64,000 bases of DNA, taken from contig HG738140.1 in the NCBI GenBank assembly GCA_000499405.2, positions 6,967,881-7,031,880 of the forward strand. Direction: 5' to 3'. Below the pieces are notes generated by a model, which saw only the letters and a program-made list of their open reading frames with translations, did no database searches and was not told the DNA's origin. Below are positions 50,301 through 60,442 of this stretch, piece by piece. A program made the position numbers and the translations under genes. This DNA comes from Onchocerca volvulus (taxonomy: Eukaryota > Nematoda > Chromadorea > Rhabditida > Onchocercidae). Position 1 is the first letter of the stretch; each line of letters begins with the position of its first letter.

Positions 50301-51044
50301 TACAGGAATTCATCAAAGCATATTCGATTCTATACAGGGGAACAATGGAAGAAAAATTAAACTGGATTTATAAATTATACGATCCCAATAATACCGGTAA
50401 AATCGAATGGGAACGAATCTTTAGGATTATCACTGCTATCGATGACTTGATTGGTTGAGTTTCGAAAAAAAAAAAGAACTTCGCATGAATTCGAAAAAAT
50501 ATAGATTTGAAATGTCTAACAGTTTATCACTCTCATACGATACAATACAGCTGTAGCAGTTTAATTTTAGCATTTAGAAGGAATTCAAAAATTATACATC
50601 AACAACATCAAATTTAGGAATCAACGCAATGCCAATAATATCACCGACTCAACGAATAGAACAAGCTAAACAAATCGTACAGGTAAGGATACATTCGCAA
50701 TTTTTCATGTATTTTGTGAACTATCTTTTAAAAAAGATTACCTTTCATTTCTTTTTAGTAAAATTGAATGATGGAAACAGAACCATCCTTTCATATCATT
50801 AATAAATAATTTTTTTCTTATCTATGATCAGTCGAAACAACTTTCGAGATAATTTTCGATCCATTACAGGTGAGGAAAAAATTTTGGATGCTCAAGTTTG
50901 CTGTTATTCAAATTTCCGATATTTCAGAAGTTTGATCATGAAAATAAAGGCTGGATATCACGAGAAGATTTCATGACAGTGTGCAGTCAAGATGAATACA
51001 TTCTTCAATCCATTTCAGCACTCTGCTCAACAATTTTGATATAA
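41371..51044 (+). CDS. neuronal calcium sensor / KChIP-like EF-hand protein
   Basis: Members of this family sense calcium and bind membrane targets such as Kv4 channels. Exons of the model: 41371-41434, 49540-49601, 50030-50224, 50306-50453, 50618-50682, 50928-51044; phases close to 216 aa, the usual size. The first intron is about 8.1 kb. Core landmarks are YFTANELRALYRTFKD, FTEFIKAYSILYRGTMEEKL, a third EF-hand starting YDPNNTGKIEW and a fourth starting FDHENKGWISREDF, matching KChIP/NCS order. The loops look degenerate: EF2 has lost its first Asp, EF3 ends in Arg where the bidentate Glu is expected, and EF4 has Lys at position 5 and Asp at 12. No N-myristoylation signal (MG) is present. 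A second first exon at 45674-45737 fits the same acceptor. A T-rich CTAG acceptor 24 nt before 41371 suggests trans-splicing. This could equally be called an NCS-family gene; the exact orthologue is uncertain. Confidence 0.82.
41622..41686 (+). CDS. possible alternative exon of the KChIP-like gene
   Basis: After a TTCGTAG acceptor, 65 nt continue the frame of the 41371 exon (DVAGPSHRIDESHNISK...) and end at CTT|GTATAT in phase 0. They could therefore splice to the exon at 50030, replacing the 49540 exon. Coding-like, but without transcript support. Confidence 0.3.
42377..42472 (+). CDS. possible alternative first exon of the KChIP-like gene
   Basis: An ATG opens 32 codons (MEIKKFSFVKLMAKKCSYKW...) ending at AAG|GTTAAA in phase 0, compatible with the exon at 50030 but not with 49540. 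It is basic and contains a Cys. The donor is weak. Confidence 0.25.
45674..45737 (+). CDS. alternative first exon of the KChIP-like gene
   Basis: An ATG opens 21 codons (MYRRRSAGTFEKLECILKSL...) ending with ACA A|GTAAGG, a strong donor in phase 1. Joined to the 49540 exon it reads on as ...TKSDLEITKHYEQ. Its length (64 nt) and phase equal those of the exon at 41371. It lies in a visibly less AT-rich island of the big intron, consistent with an internal promoter. KChIP genes elsewhere are known for alternative N-termini. Confidence 0.6.
47570..48140. repeat. degenerate tandem repeat based on ATGTGAATCC / ATGTATCTGAATTC
   Basis: Over about 570 bp the words (T)ATGTGAATCC, GTGAATTCTG and ATGTATCTGAATTCATGTA recur about a dozen times at irregular spacing, giving a compound unit of roughly 45-50 bp. 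Copies are diverged and the array fades at both ends. Confidence 0.75.
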
Positions 51045-51764
51045 ATAATACAATATATATGGTATAACAAAAAAGTAGAAATGAAATATAAAACATTTTG
51101 CAGATACTATATTATCGGTGATCATGCAACTCAAAGAAGGAAAAATGAGGAGATAAATATTCCTATATCTCGCCAAAATCAAGTCTTTAATTACGTTGTT
51201 AAATTAAATTGTGCAAAAATGCTTCTTTGCTTCATTTTTCCTATTTATGAAAATCAAGCATTTTGCTAATAACAGAATTATGAGAAAAAGCAAGAAAAAA
51301 AATTTGATTTAATAATCAAAATTTTGGATCATCACTAAGGATTTATTCCAATCATTGTCGTGTCCCGTAAAACAATAAATCCGAAATTTAAAATTACGTC
51401 ACAATTTAAGTATTGCCTTTTTTGCTGTTCGTTAGAATCGTGGACTTCTTCTTTACAGCCGACGCTGTTGCGTTTTCAATGTCTTTTGACAACTATAAAT
51501 ACCATCATTATCCGTGGTAATCATATAATCATTTCATGAAAGTCAACTTATTCGGGTGAGCATGAAATTCATATAACAATAACATATTGTCAACTACACC
51601 GATTTTTGACGAATTTGACTTATTGCTCACAAATGCTCAGTAAATTACTTCATGAGGCATGTCATATCCTGAACACAACATTGAAATATTATTGAATTAT
51701 CATTAAAAAAATATCTGAATGTATTCCTAAACACACAATATATAATGAACAGTAAATTAAACTG
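51045..51764. other. convergent 3' intergenic gap
   Basis: The 720 bp between the KChIP-like stop and the stop of the convergent unknown gene. An AATAAA on the plus strand at 51374 may serve the KChIP-like transcript. No gene seen. Confidence 0.55.
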
Positions 51765-54703
51765 TCAGTAAGGAAATTCTGCCTTTACCGTTTCAAGAAA
51801 TCGAGTTCTTGCTTCTGCAATATTTTTCTGAGGTATTAAAGAATATTTGAATCTGAAAAAAAAAAGTTATAAAATATAAAACGAAAAGTATTAATCAATC
51901 CAAGCTTCATAAAATTTTTGTATTGGACAAAGCGAAGCAGAAAAAATGTTGCGCTACCTACTTTTCCTGTTCAGTTCTTAATTCCTTTTCTTTACTTTTG
52001 ATTTCTTGCAAAAGAGAAAACCGTTCTTCCGATACGACTGTGCTCAAATTAACAACACTACTGGAACTTGTATCCTGAAATTCAGAAATTGAATAAAAAG
52101 AAGGGAAAAGTTTTTTACAAGTCTCTTCCTTTGTTAAAAAAACAGAAAACAAAAAAAAAAAGAAAAAAAAAACAGAAAAAATTTTGGAGAAACTATAAAG
52201 CTAAATCTGCTTAAACTTAATTCTCTTTTCACTGACCATTTAAAAAAATGTAACTGTAATTTACCTGTTCCTTGTTTTCTTCATCCAATACCAATTCAAA
52301 TGATTCGGCTTCCGAAATGCTCGCATTAAGCATACTAATTTCGTCCTGATATAAAAACAAATTACAAGAAATTAAAAAATGAAACGAAAAGAAGAAAATT
52401 TTAGCAGTACTAACCCAATCCGCAGTAGATAATGATTTGTCAGCTTCATAGTTTCCGAATTTCTGTAATTTAAAAGTTATAAATTACCAAAAATTATCAA
52501 TAAAATGAAATGACAAAATTATATCAACATTCCAAGTGACTGACAACCATTTGTAAAAATCCATCAGATCATTCATGCTATTTCTGCGATCTCATCAAAT
52601 CTTCGCATCAAACCAAAGACGGGTTCAAATCCAAAATGATTTAAGTTTTTTTACTGAAAATTTTCAGTCAAAATTTGAAATATACCGCAGAGTATTCGCG
52701 CTGTAGTTCTGCAAGTTCTGCTACAATTTTCAATTTTCTGTCCGGCAAAACCGCAAAAAGTCGTCCAGAACTGAAAAAAAAAATTTCTGACTGTGTTCAC
52801 TGTTTAGTAAAAAGCTTAATACTATTGCATATTCACCTATTTTTGAAATTTTCGTCATATAGCAAGGGTTGAAAATCAACAAAAGTTTCTCCATCGATCC
52901 GGTGCCCTGAAAAATCAAATAATTATATAATTGTCTAATAAAAAATTCTATGCTAAAAGTTCAGGTAGAAATCAGTCATTTTAAAATTAAGTACAGAACG
53001 AAATGAACAATCTAAAATTGATCTCTTTTTGAAGATCATTATGCTCTATTTTAACTGCTGCTTTTTAATTATTATCAGATCACATGAGACAATCTGATAG
53101 TCTGCCATAATCAATTAGCCATTATCAGTATCACTGGAACCTATGCATAATATATTCACATCTTGTGTTGAATAAGAGAAAAATTAAAAAACTTCAGTAA
53201 AATGTTGAAGTTAAACTCAGTTGTACTCTATATAAAATTATATTTCATTTATTAATAAAAACTTAACTTACAAACTTTCTGAACGAAATATCTCGTAGCA
53301 TCGAAGTATTCAGAACTAGTGAAGAGGATAATACTATCATCACGACGCACAAAACAGAATAGATTCTTTGGTTCGTTATTGTACAATATGGATTGTTCGC
53401 TAATAACATCTTGTGATGTTCCCTCTTTCCTGTAAGTCTCATATAAAATAACTAAAACAACATGAAAATTATGGATATTTTAGATTAGATCTGAACTCAC
53501 GTAAATATGAAATTTTGAGCAAAGGCTGCTTCGACAAACAGATTTTCCTTATCAATTAGTGATTGTTTGTGCGTTTCTACTGCTGAAGTTTGTAATACAT
53601 CCGGAAATTCAGAAATGATATTGATAATGGCTGCAGAAATTTCGCCGTGAGGATGCTTGTTCTGAAATTATCGTTTCAGAAATCCGATTGAGCGTGAATA
53701 ATATAAGCTCAAATAGTCCTGAATGAAGATGATCTGTTCTGACATTGATGATCTATTTCCGGCATATAGCATTTCATCAAGAATTTCAATATTAATAAGC
53801 TTGGTTTGAGTTGCCATTATTTTATCGGTAATAGCTCAATCAAACTTAAAAAAAAACCAACCAGCTGGATGAAGTTATCCTTCAAAATCACTGGGTCACA
53901 ATAATTCAATACAGACTGTATATCTCCAGCTCCAAGCCAGCCATAAACTTCACTGAAAATGTATCCATCATTTAACCTGATTATTTCAAATCATTCTATA
54001 TCAATTATTTACATCAATTATTCCATCAATTATTTACAAATATATGACTACATTCTATTATCATTCATTCTTTTCATCTCTCAGCCACCTCTAGATTTCT
54101 TCATATTAATTTTAAAAAATTAAGTGGGGAATTATTAAAATAGAGCAAAACATGTTGTGTACATGTAAATATTGAAAATGACATGTCAATTTAAAGAATT
54201 TACGTAAGCATATTTAGGAATTCACGAAATATATTAAACAAGTGACTTCAAGAATTTATGAAATACATCATGAAACCTCTAGTTCAAGTTCTCGTGTTTC
54301 TAATTATATTACTTACTCTTTTTTCATCATATTAGCTTTGCTTATTCGTCCAACATTAGCATGCGCCCCAATTATTGATAATAGTTCGGAAATATTTTCT
54401 GAAAGAACATGTTATTTTTAAACAATTCGAAATTATAAAAAAAGTTGAAAATTTAAAATCGAAAAAAGATAGGAATAAAATTTCAATTAGACTTACTTTA
54501 TATTTCAAAATAGTAGATATTTGCTTATTATTAATGAAAATTTATAACTGCAATCACTTATTCACTACGACATCATCTTAGTTTCAATGACAATAAAAGA
54601 TAGAAATCTTACGTCGTGATGGCTTGATCGGTTGAAATTGTGGGATGATAGCACTACAATCTGCCTTTGAAATGCGTTTCGCCCTTTTTTTCTTTCTTGG
54701 CAT
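51765..54703 (-). CDS. conserved-looking protein of unknown function (355 aa)
   Basis: I do not recognise the family. Exons: 54703-54613, 54398-54317, 53952-53862, 53661-53501, 53429-53272, 52906-52837, 52770-52686, 52462-52415, 52345-52265, 52074-51962, 51852-51765; every junction has a T-rich CAG acceptor and the phases close to 355 codons plus TGA. The N-terminus is very basic (MPRKKKRAKRISK), a plausible nuclear localisation signal. The middle (about 88-220) looks globular, with FVRRDDSIILF and SEYFDATRYFVQK. After about residue 240 the protein is Glu/Lys/Ser-rich and helical (AELAELQREY; EEENKEQ-like; LLQEIKSKEKELRTEQEK), a likely coiled coil. No membrane segment or signal peptide. A small nuclear coiled-coil protein (chromatin, kinetochore or replication accessory) is only a guess. 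Confidence 0.75.
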
Positions 54704-56558
54704 TTCTTGAAATACTTTCCAACCGACTTAAATTTAAAGTCGAAATTTCAATTCAAACTTTCAAGCGCGCCAAAATAATTACCTCGTACCGCTATATGCA
54801 AATTTGTATTCCACCCCTAGTAATTTATAAAGAAGGGAGATAATGAAAGAGAGAAACGCTGATCATCGGTAGTAGACAAAGGTAAGTGATAACGAATCAT
54901 CATTGATATTAGCAGTTATCACTGATAATTGGTTATAATCATAAATTATCACTAATAGTAGCAAATAAATAATATCTACAGCTTTGTTTTAGTGTAGATA
55001 TTATTTAATCAAAATTTCATTTCCACGTTTTTCTTAAAATTAACAAATTGATATATACGACAAAAAGATATGGAAAAAAAGGAATAAATGATTGAAATTG
55101 AAAAATCGAAATATTGAATACATTGAAATGGAAAAAATGAATCATAAATAATAAGAAATTAATTGATTCCAAAAAAATCAGTTCTTCAAATCGATATTTT
55201 TAAAGCAATGTCATAGTTTCATTCAAAAGCAATAGCAATTTTTTCTATGGAAGAATGGATCTAAAAAGATCGTAATTAAGTATTAGGATATGAAATTATT
55301 TCGTGGTAGAAAATAGATTTGCTAAGATCGTAATTTAAGTTTCCGGCAACCACAATCTTCAGATTGCAGATCATACAATTCCGTTAAAGATGCAAATTGT
55401 ATTCTATTTCTTATATTCAGTATAAATTTTTCCTTCTTTGAAATATATAAATTTCAAAAGTTTGTACTCTTTTCCATCGGGTTATTTCAAATTTCAGAAA
55501 TTAAATATAAAAATGGTAGAAAAAAAGAATTATATAATTGTAAAAGAAAAAAAAGAACTTTGAAATTTGAATTTTGCAAAAAATAAGCAACAACTAAACA
55601 ACTTTACTGAAAAGTTTATTTATAAGTTCTGAAAAATTCTTTTTTTTTAAAACAGCAATGTTCGATTGGTCATTCAATAATTTTAGTTTTACTGCTATAA
55701 TATTTTAGAGGTTTATACAATAAATGAGAAGAGTAAATGCAGTGATTATTGCGGTCAAAGGTCAGTCGACAAATTTTCGTATCTCTGTTGCTGTTGTTAG
55801 AATCCATAATTGATATATTCCATGTCATCCACCTGATCAGTTTGACAAATATTTTCACTTTTTCCAGTATCTGATAATTCACGTTTACAATTCGTTTAAG
55901 TAAGACAAAAATTTCAGCAAATTTTCAAATCAAAACAATTTTTTGAATTGATACATTTCATGCACAATTTTATTCATAAATGAAAAAGTCACTTTGATCA
56001 CAATTTTTTCGAAATTTTACAATTCGTCTTGCAATCTAGCCAAGTTTTATTTTAGATAGATTATTTCCGTAATAATAATAATTCGTACCAATTTACCTGA
56101 TTCGTTTTGTTAATTTCTCAAAAATATCGTCATAGCCAGTAATTTAATCTTTTTAGATTTGAACTATTTCTTGAAATTATTTGATTTTTCAAAAATTTTA
56201 ATCATTTGTTTTGCGATTTTCTGATTCATCTTTTTTTTTTTTTCAACAAATAAACGATTCAATATAAATTTAAGGCATTTTGAATACATTGAAAAATTTT
56301 TCTCAACTGACTGAAATTTTCAATTATCGATTCAAAATTTTTGATCTAATAAAATTTTGACAGTTAAAAATAAAAGTTTTTATTAAAAAGTGATAAAAAT
56401 TTTCGACAAATTTAATTTAAATTTTTGAATAATTTAATAAAATTCGTCATTCAAATTATTTAGCCAACTTAAAATTTTACTAATTTCTGATTTATTCTCA
56501 TTGAAAAAATTTTTGAACTCCCAAATATTTTATACATTTTTCTCTTAGCAAACTATAT
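54704..56558. other. divergent intergenic region
   Basis: AT-rich. Just upstream of the unknown gene, AAAG|GTAAGT at about 54890 would be a good plus-strand donor for a non-coding exon, followed by repeated TTATCACT words to 54965. No coding region found. Confidence 0.5.
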
Positions 56559-57899
56559 ATGGTTCATTATCAGATGTAAGTAATCATTAAAAGTTTCAAT
56601 TATTTTTTTTTTCTTCAGAATATTTCAATTTTGGTTTCTTACCTTTTTTATGTTTTTGACAGTTGCTCATGAAATCAGCACAGATCGAGTTGAACATGTG
56701 GTACAGTCGACTGCGGTCCGCGGTAGATTTATTTGCGGTGAAGAACCAACAGCTGGAGTTCGGGTAAAATTATTTGAACTTGATTTTGATTTACCAAATG
56801 CTTATAGCCAACCAACTGCAAATGATGATTGCATGCCGAGTAAAGTATGTAAATGTTAGTAGCATCTTTTCTTAAAACATTTTTAGGAAATGATGTTGTA
56901 AATATTGCCACTATTTATGGTACTAGCAAATTGCCAAATATTAGAAAGTCGAAAACAATCTATACAAATACGGAGAAATTTTCGTGTGGTGAAGAAATTC
57001 CTCCTAATGCAACGATTGAATTATGTGATGAAAATAATCAATCTCTAAATCTTATTCAATTTTCGCAATTTCTCACGCAAAAAAAGAGTGTGAAATTTTT
57101 TGATTTAAAAAAAAAAATTAAAGTGTGATTTATCTTTTTATTTGCAATATAATGTTACAATACAATCATCTGCATTCATCAACGTGAATGACTCATGTTA
57201 TATTTTTTTTTATCATTTTTCATGAATCATTTATTAATCAATTAAATTGAATGATTAACATAATTTAGTTCAATAAGCAGTTAAAATTTTGATAATAGTA
57301 TCCTTATGGTTTCTTGAAAGTAAAATTTTCAAAAACATATTTCATTACAATTAAATGCATCATTTTAGTTCCAATAATACTATAACAAATTATCTAAGCC
57401 TAATTTTATGATAGTTCGAAAATTTTTAAATAACTTTGTAATCAGTTTTGATTCAACCAAAAATTTGATTTAAACGCTATAATACAATTTGGAATATTTA
57501 TTTTAAAAATTTTTTAAAGAGGTTTTTTTCGTTATTTTTTTCTGTTTTTAAGTATTTTTGATATGATAATTTTAAGGTACCGATACTGATGATAAACTCT
57601 GTGCGACACATCCAAATACTAATGGTACTTTCGAAACTAATGCGACGCAGGGAAATTTACCAAATTAAGCTTATATATGATAATATACCATCAGTGTGAA
57701 TATTCTCTAAATTATAAATATGACTTATCTAAGAATGGAAAGGTCATTTATTGCTTCATTTTTTGCAAATTTTTATCGAAATTATTTTATGATTTTTTTC
57801 TTACTAAATTTTGTCTGAAAATATCAAATTATTTGAAAACCAGAACAATATGTAAACCATGGTGACAAAGTTGCACGAATTTTCGATTTGGGAACCTGA
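56559..57899 (+). pseudogene. damaged transthyretin-like family gene(s)
   Basis: Transthyretin-like proteins are a large secreted nematode family. Pieces in order on the plus strand: a short ATG exon (56559-56575) joining in frame to 56663-56839 with QSTAVRGRFICGEEP and VRVKLFELDF (domain N-terminus); 56887-57128 with a second N-terminal-like part, KFSCGEEIPPNATIELCDEN; 57577-57667 with GTDTDDKLCATHPNTNGTFE (the D.DD...NG.F strand); IYHQCEYSLNYKYDLSKNGK at about 57686-57739; and DKVARIFDLGT at about 57866-57896. Defects: no usable donor after the second N-terminal copy, a frame change between GNLP and IYHQC, and TGA where family members continue GT-L-NLE. No signal-peptide exon was seen. It may be one or two decayed copies, or a gene with sequence errors. 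Confidence 0.6.
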
Positions 57900-58333
57900 A
57901 ACTTACAATTTAAATTTTGGTAAGTGATGAATTACAGTTCACTTCTAGAATTTTGCTCAGATTTTTTCAAAAATATCTATGTTGAATTTATAATTTAGAT
58001 TTGAATTTTTGAAATTTTCTATTATTTAAGTGAATTCTGCAAATCTTAATGTAAATTTTCTTTTTTATTATAAGATTCAACTGCTATTTATGATACATTC
58101 AAGTAAGCTAAAATGTTGATAATAATAAGATGTTCAATCGGATGTAGAAAAGATCTGATAATTTGTAATTTAGTTTGTAGTTCTTAGATTGGAGATTTTC
58201 TACTACTGTGACTTAGCTAGATCAGCAATAGGCTTTATTGGGTTTATAGATATTACACAAATACTTATACGATAGTACGGTTTAAATGAACAATACATGG
58301 TAAATGAACAAAATCGTTTGAATGCTCACTGCG
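57900..58333. other. short intergenic gap
   Basis: AT-rich; nothing recognised. Confidence 0.5.
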
Positions 58334-59027
58334 TTATCGTATCTTTCTTTTATAACCTTCGGTCTCTTCCCGCTCCATCGCTGCTATTGCTCCTGCTGAA
58401 CTGACGCTAATGCTATCGTCGAAATTGTTTTCAGAATTGGACTGGATCTGAACTGCCCGCTAATATGATAATGAAGACATTGCTCTAATTGACTCGAAAA
58501 AAATTTTTTTTTCGTGCAAAGAATTACATCCCATAGTATTTGAAAAAACACTTCACAATGGGGCCGTGCAAGATAGTATAAACTCTATTGCAGAAGAAAT
58601 TGATGAGAATAAACTACGTGATTTGCTTTACATTTTATGTGTAAGAAGGCCATTGTTATCAACTGATTTGGAATATATCAAAGATAAACTGAGCGTTCTA
58701 GATGAAATTCATGATTTAGGGAATGAGATAATTGAGATGTAAAAAGATTATTCAAAATATTAAGGGCAATAAAAGAGATCAAAGTTATAGTGTGATGCTT
58801 TCTAATTGGTGTAATGGCATAAAACTATCTAACTCTTGGTCTTGATTGTAGCGGAGGCTTATGTTGATCTGAACATTCTATCCTACTTTCACGTATATCA
58901 TTGAATAAAGTAATCCCATCTACGATCTCTTTTTTAACTGGTTTCGAATGAATAGTATGACCAATCCTTGAACTTACCTATGACTTGCTTGTCCTCAAAT
59001 TTACTATTATTTATTACATAAGATTTT
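58334..59027 (-). CDS. probable 3' exons of an unidentified minus-strand gene
   Basis: Three coding-like segments connect in phase: 59027-58978 (KSYVINNSKFEDKQVI), a 40-nt intron with GTAAGT, 58937-58834 (VKKEIVDGITLFNDIRESRI...PPLQSRPR), then 58447-58334 (IQSNSENNFDDSISVSSAGA...EGYKRKIR, stop TAA). The sequence is hydrophilic, like a C-terminal cytoplasmic tail. The upstream part would lie at higher coordinates, where a further candidate exon after TTATTTGCAG (about 59124) does not join cleanly and the retroelement then begins. Family unknown. Confidence 0.4.
58522..58742 (+). CDS. orphan plus-strand exon, antisense within the gene above
   Basis: After a T9-C-GTGCAAAG acceptor-like site a frame stays open for 73 codons (LHPIVFEKTLHNGAVQDS..., ...LLYILCVRRPLLSTDLEY, ...HDLGNEIIEM) to TAA; the frame is open from 58465. 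Codon use and residue mix look coding. It has no internal Met before its last residue, so it must be an exon or a pseudogene piece. It sits opposite the proposed intron of the minus-strand tail gene. Confidence 0.35.
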
Positions 59028-60442
59028 CTAAAATCTGCTTATTGCAGTCACAAAGTAAATGGAAGAATGCAATAAAATTTTTTGTGATATGTCAGATTGT
59101 AAATCAACTGAAATTCCTTTCTGCAAATAAATGCAGAAATAAATAAGAGTCGATAGAAGTTCAGTTTTTTTTTTTTTTTTCTTTATGATGGAAGCTGTTG
59201 AAAGCATTCGTAAAATCAAAACTATTATATAAGAATATTTAGGAAATGATTTTCTTAGACATTTCGTATTTACATTTTAAAGAGTTATGAAATGGTAAAA
59301 GCTAAAATAGCATTCATTTCTTTATGATAGTGAATTGCTTATCCGATGATCTAATTGTCTGCTGTTATTTTAAGATGCATTAATTTAAAGTGTTTTATGG
59401 AAAAAGTTTTTTTGAAATTTCACATTTCTCCTCAGTATATTACATTGTTCGAGGAATCGATCGTTGTTCCCTGATTCAGGGAGAGATATCATGAACATCT
59501 TCACTCGAAAAATTGTGTAAAAAACAAGGAATAATCCAGTATTTATATATTATATTTACCTAATCTTTCTAATTAAACAACTCACGATGATATGTCGTGA
59601 TTTTCTGATATTCTATTCGTTAATCTATTAATTAACCCTAAAAAATCTATGAAAATTTATACTGATAAAAATTAGACAAAAATTGGGATTATTATTCTAT
59701 GAAAACTTTTTTTACCTTCAAAATAAATAACACACAAAAAAAAGTTCACTGTTGTAAATTGCGCTGTAATTGACAAGTAGCAAATAAACTTTTACTATAT
59801 AAAGATTAGGATCATCCATTTGGATTTTAACAATCAAAACAATCATAACCATCAGAACGAACAGAAACTCTCACCGATAGAAAAAGAACGAACGATCAAT
59901 AAAGCTGTCGCCAAACTTCTTAATCGTGACAATAATAAGAGTTCTTGTTTTATCGTGTTGTTATCGAATGTATAGCGGTATCTCAAACTTGGGTAATTAA
60001 ACCTTTTATTACAGAAATTTAGATAACATGATAACATACGAAAATTACAAATCAATTATATCAACATAACAATTTAAATGACGATTCGTTAATATAAGAA
60101 AGAGGATAAAGATATCATTAAAACCAAAAACCCAGACGTCGGAACCAACCGTCTCCCTGTTAGCTTCCTTTGAAAAATGATGCACAAAGGCATCTTTGTA
60201 ACATGATAATCTTTTCTTTGTTAGCGCTTGAGATAGCGCTTTTATGGTATAATTTACAACAGAATGAAACAAAGGTTAAGACGCTTAACACAATCATATG
60301 GCAAGCTGAAGCAACTCAACAGAGCCATAAACTAAGCCATTTAATTTGAAACAAAGAGATAAATTTCTTGCAACCATCAACGGTTACAATTTGCTTCTTT
60401 TAAAACAAAGAAGTCACTTTTGTATGATTTTTCTCGCTTCTT
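59028..60442. other. 3' flank of the retroelement, possibly including its LTR
   Basis: This region follows the pol stop codon in the element's direction. On the minus strand it contains a purine-rich AACAGGGAGACGG at about 60150-60162, a candidate polypurine tract. It also contains AATAAA (complement of 60005-60010), a candidate R-region poly(A) signal. LTR ends cannot be fixed without the 5' copy, which is outside the window. No env-like frame was seen. Confidence 0.4.

Noticed and set aside
60045..60272. Possible env-like frame downstream of pol
   Set aside because: Only 75 codons, no signal peptide or glycoprotein features; more likely 3' UTR/LTR sequence.
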